Below, in pieces: positions 1 to 5,665 of a stretch of 8,819 bases of DNA (positions are counted from its first letter, which is position 1; every line of letters begins with the position of its first letter). The stretch is from Pseudonocardia sp. Lineage in GTDB: Bacteria; Actinomycetota; Actinomycetes; Mycobacteriales; Pseudonocardiaceae. The DNA is taken from assembly GCA_030147065.1 (NCBI GenBank), contig JASLAP010000051.1, positions 1 to 8,819 of the forward strand, given 5' to 3'. The position numbers and the translations under genes are program-made. The notes under the pieces are model-generated. The model made no database searches. It was not told where the DNA came from and saw only the letters and a program-made list of their open reading frames with translations.

Positions 1-987
1 GCGATCGCCGACGCCGTCCGGCTGCAGCGCGACGTCGGCCTCACCACGGCCACCGACGGCGAGTTCCGCCGCGCGACCTGGCACATGGACTTCATCTACG
101 CGATCAACGGGATCACCAAGGTGGAGGGCAAGGGCCGGCCGGTCCACTTCACCAACGCCGACGGCTCCATCGACTGGACCCCCGCGGGCCTGCACGTCGA
201 CGGCCCGCTGTCGATCGACGAGCCGATCTTCGGCGCCGACTTCGCCTACCTGCAGTCGGTCCTGGCGGAGGGGCAGGTCGCGAAGCTGGCGGTCCCCTCG
301 CCGTCGATGGTCCACTACCGCGGCGGCGCCGCGGCGATCGACCCGGCGGTCTACCCCGACGAGGACGCCTTCTGGGACGCACTCTCGGCGGCCTACCGCC
401 AGCAGGTGCAGGGCATCGCCGCGCGGGGCTGTCGCTACCTGCAGCTGGACGACACCAGCCTGGCCTACCTCAACGACCCCACCCAGCGTGCCGAGCTCGC
501 CGGACAGGGCCGGGACGCCGAGCACCAGCACGAGCGCTACATCCGCCAGATCAACGCCGCGCTGGCCGACCGCCCGGCCGGGCTGACCGTCACCACCCAC
601 CTGTGCCGGGGCAACTACCGGTCGTCCTGGGCGGCCGAGGGCGGCTACGACTTCGTGGCCGAGGCGCTGTTCGGCGAGCTGGCCGTCGACGGCTTCTTCT
701 GCGAGTTCGACGACGAGCGCTCCGGGTCGTTCGAGCCGCTGCGGTTCGTGCCGCCGGGGAAGAAGGTGGTGCTGGGGCTGGTCACGACGAAGTCCGGCGC
801 GCTGGAGGACCCCGACGCGCTCAGGCGGCGCATCGACGAGGCCGCCCGGTACGTGCCGCTGGACCAGCTGTGCCTGTCCCCGCAGTGCGGGTTCTCCTCC
901 ACCGTCGAGGGCAACGAGCTCACCTACGCCGACCAGGTGGCCAAGCTGCGGTTGATCGTGCAGGTCGCGCAGGACGTCTGGGGGTGA
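1..987 (+). CDS. MetE-like cobalamin-independent methyltransferase (YxjG type), 5' end outside window
   Basis: Probably a cytosolic zinc enzyme that transfers a methyl group to a thiol, such as homocysteine to give methionine. It resembles the C-terminal catalytic half of MetE and the short YxjG/YxjH-type proteins. The frame is open from base 1, and residues before the first ATG (85), including TDGEFRRATWHMDF, are family-typical, so the true start lies left of the window. The expected zinc ligands are all present: His (598-600) and Cys (604-606) in THLCRGN, Glu (703-705) in CEFDDERSG, and Cys (886-888) in LSPQCGFSS. The C-terminal block ending ADQVAKLRLIVQVAQDVWG is intact. The stop overlaps the next gene's GTG start (GTGA). 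Epoxyalkane:coenzyme M transferase is a paralogous family with similar zinc motifs and cannot be excluded by eye. The fold is secure; the methyl donor and acceptor are not. Confidence 0.88.
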   Translation, partial: AIADAVRLQRDVGLTTATDGEFRRATWHMDFIYAINGITKVEGKGRPVHFTNADGSIDWTPAGLHVDGPLSIDEPIFGADFAYLQSVLAEGQVAKLAVPSPSMVHYRGGAAAIDPAVYPDEDAFWDALSAAYRQQVQGIAARGCRYLQLDDTSLAYLNDPTQRAELAGQGRDAEHQHERYIRQINAALADRPAGLTVTTHLCRGNYRSSWAAEGGYDFVAEALFGELAVDGFFCEFDDERSGSFEPLRFVPPGKKVVLGLVTTKSGALEDPDALRRRIDEAARYVPLDQLCLSPQCGFSSTVEGNELTYADQVAKLRLIVQVAQDVWG

Positions 988-1703
988 CCGCCGCCGGCCC
1001 GCCCGGCTGGGCCGCCCCGCTGCACGCGCTGGCCCTGGACCGGGCGGGCGTCGGGGCCGGCACCCGGCTGCTCGACCTGGGCTGCGGGCCGGGGGAGTTC
1101 GCCGCGGCGGCCGCCGGGCGCGGGGCGGCGGTGACCGGGATCGACACCGACCCCGGTGCGGTCGCCGCGGCCGCGGCCGCGGTCCCCGCTGGCCGGTTCC
1201 GGCTCGGGGACGCCCACGACCCGCCGGCCGGCCCGTTCGACGTCGTCGCGGCGGTGCAGGTGCTGATGCACGTGGCGAACCCGCTCGTCGTGCTGCGCCG
1301 GGCCGGGCAGGTCGGCGACCTCGTGCTGATCACGGTGTGGGGCCGGGAGTCCGAGTGCGACGTCCGGGCGTTCGGCGAGGCCCTGGCGCCGTGGCTGCCG
1401 CCGCGCCGCCCGCCGTCCGGGCCGCCGCCGATCACCGAGCCGGCCCGGCTCGGCCGGCTGGTGGAGCTGGCCGGGCTGCGCACCACCTCGTCGGACGAGG
1501 TGGACTGCGTGTTCGACTACCCCGACGACGACGCCCTGGCCGGCCCGGTGCTGGCCGCCGGCATCGGGGCGCACGCCGCCCGCTCGGCGGGCCCGGCCGC
1601 GGTCCGGGCGGCCGTGCTGGATCGCTGCGCCGAGTACCGCATCCCGGCCGGCGGCTACCGGCTGACCAACCGGTTCCGCGTCCGCACCGCCCGCCGCTGC
1701 TGA
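984..1703 (+). CDS. Class I SAM-dependent methyltransferase
   Basis: A predicted soluble 239-residue SAM-dependent methyltransferase; the substrate is unknown. Motif I is at residues 29-37 (LLDLGCGPG). The acidic residue expected to bind the SAM ribose is D54 in TGIDTD. The later FDVVAAVQVLMHV segment fits motif IV and the following helix of the Methyltransf_11/25 type. The C-terminal half, rich in Pro and Ala, has no recognisable substrate domain. I chose GTG 984 because it overlaps the preceding TGA as GTGA and puts motif I at the usual distance from the N-terminus. The same frame stays open far upstream to 603, but that part is an antisense-like shadow of the MetE-like gene. Translational coupling suggests co-expression with the MetE-like enzyme. 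A run of Ala codons near 1159-1185 is built from GCGGCC-like units. Confidence 0.82.
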   Translation: MTAAGPPGWAAPLHALALDRAGVGAGTRLLDLGCGPGEFAAAAAGRGAAVTGIDTDPGAVAAAAAAVPAGRFRLGDAHDPPAGPFDVVAAVQVLMHVANPLVVLRRAGQVGDLVLITVWGRESECDVRAFGEALAPWLPPRRPPSGPPPITEPARLGRLVELAGLRTTSSDEVDCVFDYPDDDALAGPVLAAGIGAHAARSAGPAAVRAAVLDRCAEYRIPAGGYRLTNRFRVRTARRC

Positions 1704-1721
1704 CCCCGCGCACGAGGTCAG
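1700..1721. terminator. Possible weak bidirectional terminator between convergent genes
   Basis: A perfect 6-bp inverted repeat, CTGACC (1700-1705) and GGTCAG (1716-1721), has a 10-base loop and spans the stop codons of the two convergent genes. No T-tract follows on either side. The stem is short and could be chance, so this is only a tentative call based on position. Confidence 0.25.
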
Positions 1722-2410
1722 GGGCGCAGGCGGTCGGCCAGTTCGGTGAAGGAGTCGACCGAGAGGTCGGCGTCCGGGTCGGTGGCCGGGGGCGGGTCGG
1801 CGGGGCCGTGCTCGGCGGGGCGGTGCACGTAGGCCGTGCGCAGGCCGCGGGACCGGGCGGCGGCCAGGTCGTCGAGGTGCGCGGCGACCATCAGCACCCG
1901 CTCCGGTGGCAGCCCGAGCAGCCGGGCGGCGCCGTCGTAGACCTCGGCGTCCGGCTTGTAGTGCTCGAACAGCTCCGCGGACAGCACCGCGTCCCAACCC
2001 AGACCGCCGTGCCGGGCCAGGTCGACCAGCAGCGAGACGTTGCCGTTGGACAGCGGGGCGAGCACGTGCCGGACGCGCAGCAGCCCCAGCCCGTCCACGA
2101 CGTCGGGCCACGGGTCGAGCCGGTGCCAGGCCAGCACCAGCTCGTCGCGGGTCCGCCGGTCCACGTCCGGCACGCCGAACTCGACCAGCAGCTCGTCCAG
2201 GGACTCCCGGTGCAGGTCGTCGAGCACCGTCCAGGGCCGCTCGCCCCGTCGGACCAGTTCCATCGACGGCTGGTACCGGTCGCGCCAGGCGTCGGCCAGC
2301 CCCTCGGCGTCGATGTCGGGCCCGAGCAGCCGCCGGACGTCCCGGGCCACCCCGGACCGCCAGTCGACCACGGTGCCGAACACGTCGAAGACCAGCGCGC
2401 CGATGTCCAC
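1718..2410 (-). CDS. HAD-superfamily hydrolase, haloacid dehalogenase type II family
   Basis: A 230-residue soluble hydrolase close to L-2-haloacid dehalogenases. Motif I is FDVFGTVVDW with nucleophile D9 and T13. W42-R43 lies where the substrate-carboxylate Arg is expected. S121 begins SNGN, K152 lies in HYKPDAEVY, and the final acidic residue is D181 in MVAAHLDDLAAA. In characterised L-2-haloacid dehalogenases the last motif carries Ser and Asn upstream of the Asp; here they are Ala and His (H178), a pattern common in uncharacterised relatives. Dehalogenation is therefore not assured, and a phosphatase or other hydrolase role is possible. I chose GTG 2410 because it puts the nucleophile at residue 9 as in the family and has a -10-like TACGGT six bases upstream. 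The frame could begin at ATG 2461 or 2452, but those residues would be encoded by the hairpin and match no family sequence. Confidence 0.85.
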   Translation of the reverse strand: MDIGALVFDVFGTVVDWRSGVARDVRRLLGPDIDAEGLADAWRDRYQPSMELVRRGERPWTVLDDLHRESLDELLVEFGVPDVDRRTRDELVLAWHRLDPWPDVVDGLGLLRVRHVLAPLSNGNVSLLVDLARHGGLGWDAVLSAELFEHYKPDAEVYDGAARLLGLPPERVLMVAAHLDDLAAARSRGLRTAYVHRPAEHGPADPPPATDPDADLSVDSFTELADRLRP

Positions 2411-2423
2411 CCCCCGACCGTAG
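2411..2423 (-). promoter_or_regulatory. Leaderless -10 promoter element for the HAD gene
   Basis: On the minus strand, TACGGT (2422-2417) fits the actinobacterial TANNNT -10 pattern and lies six bases before GTG 2410, so transcription would start at or near the start codon. There is no Shine-Dalgarno-like spacing to an alternative start. The core GACTACGGTCG is identical to the element before the gene at 5666, at the same distance from its start codon. No convincing -35 box is visible, because that region falls inside the adjacent hairpin. Confidence 0.55.
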
Positions 2424-2468
2424 TCGTGCGTGAGTTTCAGGGCTCTGGCCATGAAACTCACGCATGAC
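2423..2468. terminator. Long hairpin after the DUF59 gene, likely terminator or repeated palindrome
   Basis: The arms at 2423-2439 and 2452-2468 pair over 17 bp, with a single G/T position (2426 with 2465); the inner 13 bp (TGCGTGAGTTTCA and its complement) are perfect. The 12-base loop (2440-2451) can form a further GGC/GCC stem of 3 bp. It starts six bases beyond the DUF59 stop (2475-2477) and ends against the -10 element of the HAD gene. Position and strength suggest it ends the ADH-amidohydrolase-DUF59 transcript. There is no T-tract, as is usual for actinobacterial terminators. An operator or dispersed extragenic palindrome is the alternative. Confidence 0.65.
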
Positions 2469-2474
2469 CCCGGG

Positions 2475-3176
2475 TCAGGCGTAGCGGGTCTGCAGCAGGC
2501 TCTTGCAGTACTCGCCGTTGGTCTCGATCCCCACCCGCTGCAACCGCGCCCGGCGCAGGTGCAGCGGGATCCGCTCCACCGGGACCGGGCTGCCGTCGTC
2601 GGTGATCAGCAGCGGGGCCGCGTCGTCGTAGGGCAGCCCGAGCGACGCCCGCCGCCGGCGCAGCCGGTCGAGCTCCGGGGAGCCCGGCACCGACCCCAGC
2701 GTGGTGGCCGCCAGGTCCTCCGGGGTGGCGCCCCGGTCGACCAGCGGCCGGGCCACGATGTCCTGCCCGGCCAGCGCCGCCTTGGTGAGGAACGTCGCCC
2801 GCAGCTCGTCCAGCTCGGCGACGGCCTCGGCGCCGAACGTCCCGACGAACCCGGCCTGCGCCGCCACCCCGCCGTTGATCTCGTCGGCGGCGTGGTGGTC
2901 GGCCAGCGTCACCTCCGCGCGGCTCACCCCCGGGACCGCCGACACCGCGTCGTGGGCGTCGGCGACCATCAGGAACGAGAAGTTCGGCGCGCAGAAGAAC
3001 GTCGGCAGCCGCAGTCGCACGGTCGCCACCCCGTCCGGCGAGACGGTGCACGACTCGACGAAGTCGAGGTCGGTCACCGGCTCGTCGAGCTCGGGGTCGA
3101 GCACCGTGTCCAGCGCGGCCCAGACCAGCTCCCGCAGGTGTCCCGTGTCCGCCGGCGCCGTGGCCGGCGCACTCAC
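2475..3176 (-). CDS. DUF59/MIP18-family metal-sulfur cluster assembly-type protein
   Basis: Predicted 233-residue cytosolic protein. Its first ~100 residues are a DUF59 (MIP18/PaaD/SufT-type) domain: ALDTVLDPELDEPVTDLDFV at about 21-40, then LRLPTFFCAPNFSFL with the conserved-position Cys C62, and a PGVSRAEVTL strand. The remaining ~130 residues extend beyond the usual ~100-residue domain, have no motif I recognise, and end with a second Cys (C224) in NGEYCKSLLQTRYA. Longer DUF59 proteins of this kind occur beside actinobacterial propane/binuclear-iron monooxygenase genes, where a metal-centre maturation role is inferred but, to my knowledge, not proven. GTG 3176 is chosen for its GAGG Shine-Dalgarno sequence (3187-3184) with 7-base spacing. 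The longer frame back to 3290 would overlap the amidohydrolase gene and encode non-family residues. Confidence 0.82.
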   Translation of the reverse strand: MSAPATAPADTGHLRELVWAALDTVLDPELDEPVTDLDFVESCTVSPDGVATVRLRLPTFFCAPNFSFLMVADAHDAVSAVPGVSRAEVTLADHHAADEINGGVAAQAGFVGTFGAEAVAELDELRATFLTKAALAGQDIVARPLVDRGATPEDLAATTLGSVPGSPELDRLRRRRASLGLPYDDAAPLLITDDGSPVPVERIPLHLRRARLQRVGIETNGEYCKSLLQTRYA

Positions 3177-3253
3177 GAAACTGCCTCGCTGACGCTCGGC
3201 AGTCTCGCTCGCCGGACTGCTGGGTTCAATGGTGAGCTCGCAAGCTCGCTCAC
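3177..3253. repeat. Intergenic GCGAG-rich repeat region with small inverted repeats
   Basis: The gap between the amidohydrolase stop and the DUF59 start carries many GCGAG/CTCGC units. It has a perfect inverted repeat ACTGCC (3180-3185) / GGCAGT (3198-3203), and GTGAGC (3232-3237) / GCTCAC (3248-3253) around the amidohydrolase stop codon. AGCTCGC is repeated directly within the latter. It may be a dispersed intergenic repeat or a weak processing or attenuation structure within the operon. The Shine-Dalgarno sequence of the DUF59 gene lies within the first inverted repeat. Confidence 0.35.
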
Positions 3254-4314
3254 GCCTGCGCCCCCGCGGTGTCGCGCACCAGCTCCTCACCCGGCTGCAT
3301 GTCCTCGCCCGCGGTCGTGGGCAGCTGCAGCTCGGCGGGCACCGGGATGTCGTAGAGCCGGGCCGCGTTCAGCCCGAGGATCTTCTTCTTGGTGGCCGTG
3401 GTGAGCTTGGCGTAGTCGGTGAACGCCTCGTCGTCGGGCATCTGCCAGTCGACGAAGCCCTCCACCTGCCACTTGGGCACCCAGATGTTGTAGTCCCCGC
3501 CGAAGAGCATCTTGTCCTCGCCGACCCAGAACATCAGCTCGCCCATCACCTTGGCGAAGAACTTCGGCCGGGCGTGCATCAGGCCGCCGATCACCACCGA
3601 GAGCCCGGCGTAGACGTTGGGCTCCTGCACCGCCATGAAGCAGAAGTCCTCGATGCGCGGCAGCCCGACGTGCTCGACGATGAAGTTCAGGTCCTGGAAG
3701 TCGGTGGCCGCGTGGTCGACGTCGGCGACGTCGAAGGCGTCCTTGTCCAGCGGCCAGATCGTCGGGCCCTTGTGCACGTGGACGTTCTTGATGCCCAGCT
3801 CCTGGGCCTTCTCCAGGAACCGGTAGGCCTCCGGGTCGGAGAGCTTGTAGCCGCGCGAGCCGTTGTTCCACTCCGCGGTGTAGAGCTTCACGCCCTTGCA
3901 GTTGTACTTCGCGACGTCGGCTTCGAGCTGGTCGAGGCCGGCCTGGCCGTCGCGCGGGTCGAACCGGGCGTTGACGATCAGCCGGTCGCCCCACTTGTCC
4001 AGCAGCTGGGCGTTCTGGTCGATCGTGTTGAAGCCGTTGGTGTACCACTCCTTGAGGTACGTCGACTGGAAGATCGCGTGGTCGACGTGGCCCTCGACGA
4101 ACATGTCCCGCTCGAAGTCCTCGGGCGAGACCTTCAGGTACTTCTCGTAGTCCCAGTGGGTCTCCGGCGGGCCGAGCTGGTGGTAGCCGTAGAAGCAGTC
4201 GATCCAGCCCTTCGCGTACTGCTCCTGGCCCGGCTTCCAGTTCTCCCGGCTGGCGTCCCAGAAGTGGCTGTGCGAGTCGACGATGAAGTACTTCTCGCCA
4301 TCTTTCTCGTACAT
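3250..4314 (-). CDS. Amidohydrolase family 2 metal-dependent hydrolase
   Basis: A 354-residue TIM-barrel hydrolase of the Amidohydro_2 (ACMSD-like) family; the reaction is unknown. Metal-site signatures appear in order: HxH as H15 and H17 in DSHSHFW, K143 in GVKLYTAEW, H179/H181 in NVHVHKGP, H215 in VEHVGLP, and D274 in LFGGDYN. There is no signal peptide or membrane segment, so it is cytosolic. ATG 4314 has GAGAGG ten bases upstream. It lies 48 bp after the ADH stop and 73 bp before the DUF59 start, in the same direction, consistent with an operon. Closely similar amidohydrolases accompany prm/mim monooxygenase clusters in Rhodococcus, Gordonia and Mycobacterium; whether they hydrolyse a metabolite or act otherwise is not established. 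Codon use is less GC-extreme, with many Lys, Asn and Tyr codons, unlike the flanking genes. Confidence 0.88.
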   Translation of the reverse strand: MYEKDGEKYFIVDSHSHFWDASRENWKPGQEQYAKGWIDCFYGYHQLGPPETHWDYEKYLKVSPEDFERDMFVEGHVDHAIFQSTYLKEWYTNGFNTIDQNAQLLDKWGDRLIVNARFDPRDGQAGLDQLEADVAKYNCKGVKLYTAEWNNGSRGYKLSDPEAYRFLEKAQELGIKNVHVHKGPTIWPLDKDAFDVADVDHAATDFQDLNFIVEHVGLPRIEDFCFMAVQEPNVYAGLSVVIGGLMHARPKFFAKVMGELMFWVGEDKMLFGGDYNIWVPKWQVEGFVDWQMPDDEAFTDYAKLTTATKKKILGLNAARLYDIPVPAELQLPTTAGEDMQPGEELVRDTAGAQA

Positions 4315-4362
4315 GTGGTGGTAACCTCTCGCGTCGTCGGGAAAGACGTGCCGAAATGTGTG

Positions 4363-5391
4363 TCAGGGGACCAGGATTGCCCGGCCGCGGACCCGGCCGG
4401 CGTCCAGGTCGTGGATGGCGTCCAGCGCCGCGTCCAGCGGGTACTGCTTGGTGTGCAGGGTGACCTTGCCGGCCTGGGCGAGCACCATCAGCTCGGCGAG
4501 GTCGTTGTAGGTGCCGACGATGTTGCCGATGACGTTCTTCTCGCCGCCGACGAAATCGAGCGTCGGGATCCGCAGTTCCCCGCCGTAACCGATGATGTAC
4601 TGCGATCCGGCCGGCGCGGTCATCTGCCAGGCGTCGTTCTCCGCACCCTGCTCGGCGACGAAGTCGAACACCACGTTGGCGCCGAGTCCGCCGGTCAGGT
4701 CCTTGACCGCGTCGACGTGCGTGCCGTCGGCCAGCACCGTCTCGTCCGCGCCGATCTGCTTGGCCAGCGCCAGCGCGTCCGGGTTGCGGTCGACGACCAC
4801 GATCCGGGTGGCGGTGAGCGCGGCCAGCGTCTGGATGCCGATGTGGCCCAGCCCGCCTGCGCCCTGCACGACCGCGGTCGTCCCCGGGTAGAGGTCGGGG
4901 ACGGCCTTGCGCACCGCGTGGTAGGCGGTGATGCCGGCGTCGGCCAGCGCGGCCACGTCGGCCGGGTTGGTCGCCGGATCGAGCTTCACGCAGGCCCGCG
5001 CGGTGGTGCGCAGGTACTCCGCCATCCCGCCGTCGTTGTTCGACAGGCCGGGGAAGAAGGCGTTCTCGCACTGCATGTCCCGACCGGCCCGGCAGGCCAG
5101 GCACAGCCCGCAGCTGGGCTGCGGGTGCAGGATCACGGTGTCGCCGACGGCGACGTTGGTGACCCCGTCCCCGACGGCGTGCACCCAGCCGGCGTTCTCG
5201 TGGCCGATCACGTAGGGCAGCTCGGGCCCCATCGCCTCGGCCCACTGGCCCTCGAGGATGTGCAGGTCGGTGCGGCACACCCCGGCGCCGCCGATCTTGA
5301 CGATCACGTCGAGCGGCCCGGTCAGGGTCGGCTCGGGGATGTCGTCGATCGTCGGATCGGAGTGGTAAGCGTGCACCCGGACGGCCTTCAC
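4363..5391 (-). CDS. Zinc-dependent NAD-type alcohol dehydrogenase
   Basis: A 342-residue medium-chain dehydrogenase, probably oxidising an alcohol to a ketone or aldehyde with NAD. Catalytic zinc ligands are C39 (GVCRTDLH), H64 with E65 (GHENAG), and probably D151 (LADAGITAYHAV). An Asp at this third position is known from Rhodococcus ruber ADH-A, a secondary-alcohol dehydrogenase, so secondary alcohols are plausible substrates. Structural zinc cysteines are C94, C97, C100 and C108. The Rossmann motif GAGGLG is at 177-182, and D201 in VVVDRN favours NAD over NADP. GTG 5391 is chosen because GGGAGG lies a few bases upstream and the protein then begins KAVRVHAY as family members do; the frame back to 5625 is not family sequence. 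It is the first gene of the apparent operon, transcribed away from the divergent region. Confidence 0.9.
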   Translation of the reverse strand: MKAVRVHAYHSDPTIDDIPEPTLTGPLDVIVKIGGAGVCRTDLHILEGQWAEAMGPELPYVIGHENAGWVHAVGDGVTNVAVGDTVILHPQPSCGLCLACRAGRDMQCENAFFPGLSNNDGGMAEYLRTTARACVKLDPATNPADVAALADAGITAYHAVRKAVPDLYPGTTAVVQGAGGLGHIGIQTLAALTATRIVVVDRNPDALALAKQIGADETVLADGTHVDAVKDLTGGLGANVVFDFVAEQGAENDAWQMTAPAGSQYIIGYGGELRIPTLDFVGGEKNVIGNIVGTYNDLAELMVLAQAGKVTLHTKQYPLDAALDAIHDLDAGRVRGRAILVP

Positions 5392-5471
5392 CGGCCCACC
5401 TCCCAGGACGTCACGGAGGACGTCGTCGACTGCCCCCGATTCCAGCCCGGGGGCCGTGCGGCAACAACCGC

Positions 5472-5488
5472 CGCCATTCCACATGGCG
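5472..5488. promoter_or_regulatory. Candidate operator, CGCCAT-N5-ATGGCG
   Basis: A perfect 6-bp inverted repeat with a 5-base centre, 17 bp in all, lies about 80 bp upstream of the ADH start codon in the AT-richer part of the divergent region. The size and symmetry suit a dimeric helix-turn-helix regulator. No regulator gene is present in the window to pair it with, so this rests on symmetry and position alone. Confidence 0.35.
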
Positions 5489-5590
5489 ATAAAACGGACA
5501 CGTTGTCGAGCATGACGACCTGGTGAGCAGGCAAAACAGTTCGGCCGGGGGCCGTTCGAGCGACGGCCGACCGGGGAGGTCGGGGCGGCG

Positions 5591-5614
5591 ACGGGGGTGG
5601 CGCGGCACCCCCGT
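5591..5614. repeat. Perfect 9-bp hairpin in the divergent region
   Basis: ACGGGGGTG (5591-5599) and CACCCCCGT (5606-5614) are exactly complementary around a 6-base loop. It lies 40 bp before the -10 element of the SDR gene, so in transcripts entering from the left it could form a strong stem. It could equally be a regulator site. No T-tract follows. Confidence 0.45.
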
Positions 5615-5650
5615 ACCGGTGACACGGGGCGGGCGCCGCCCTCCGGCCGG

Positions 5651-5665
5651 GACTACGGTCGCGCC
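5651..5665 (+). promoter_or_regulatory. Leaderless -10 promoter element for the SDR gene
   Basis: TACGGT (5654-5659) fits the actinobacterial TANNNT -10 consensus and is separated from ATG 5666 by only six bases, which places the transcription start at the start codon. There is no Shine-Dalgarno sequence in this gap. The 11-bp core GACTACGGTCG also occurs before the HAD gene with the same spacing. No clear -35 hexamer is seen at about 17 bp upstream. Confidence 0.6.

Larger units (their letters stand above)
5392..5665. promoter_or_regulatory. Divergent regulatory region between ADH and SDR genes
   Basis: A non-coding stretch of 274 bp between divergent starts, with an unusually AT-containing part near 5461-5545 compared with the rest of the window. 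It holds direct repeats AGGACGTC (5405-5412 and 5417-5424), inverted repeat CGCCAT/ATGGCG (5472-5477 and 5483-5488), inverted repeat GGCCGT/ACGGCC (5550-5555 and 5563-5568) and a perfect 9-bp hairpin at 5591-5614. These are candidate regulator sites for the ADH operon and the SDR gene. I could not identify a convincing -35/-10 pair for the ADH promoter by eye. Confidence 0.5.

Noticed and set aside
1159..1185. GCGGCC-type tandem repetition inside the methyltransferase gene
   Set aside because: It encodes an Ala-rich helix in frame and is ordinary for high-GC coding sequence.
924..2465. Long minus-strand open frame of 513 codons across the methyltransferase and HAD genes
   Set aside because: The translation is low-complexity Arg/Gly/Ala/Pro typical of a GC-rich shadow frame, and it overlaps two genes with clear catalytic motifs.
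3287..5278. Minus-strand open frame of 663 codons in another frame of the same region
   Set aside because: An Arg-rich shadow without any recognisable motif; the real genes use a different frame.
3250..5391. Horizontal acquisition of the ADH/amidohydrolase pair because of less extreme GC
   Set aside because: No mobile-element genes, attachment sites or terminal repeats are seen, and conserved, highly expressed enzymes can differ in amino acid and codon composition for other reasons.
5455..5485. Sigma-54-like TGG...TTGC spacing on the minus strand upstream of ADH
   Set aside because: The spacing is off the -24/-12 consensus, and actinobacteria are generally considered to lack sigma-54.
3229..5526. 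Plus-strand open frame of 765 codons antisense to the ADH and amidohydrolase genes
   Set aside because: It shows no domain motifs, is rich in Val, His and Gly repeats as expected of antisense frames at high GC, and lies opposite two well-supported enzymes.
5392..5625. N-terminal extension of the ADH frame up to 5625
   Set aside because: The extra residues do not resemble the dehalogenase/dehydrogenase families, while GTG 5391 has a strong Shine-Dalgarno sequence and gives the family N-terminus.
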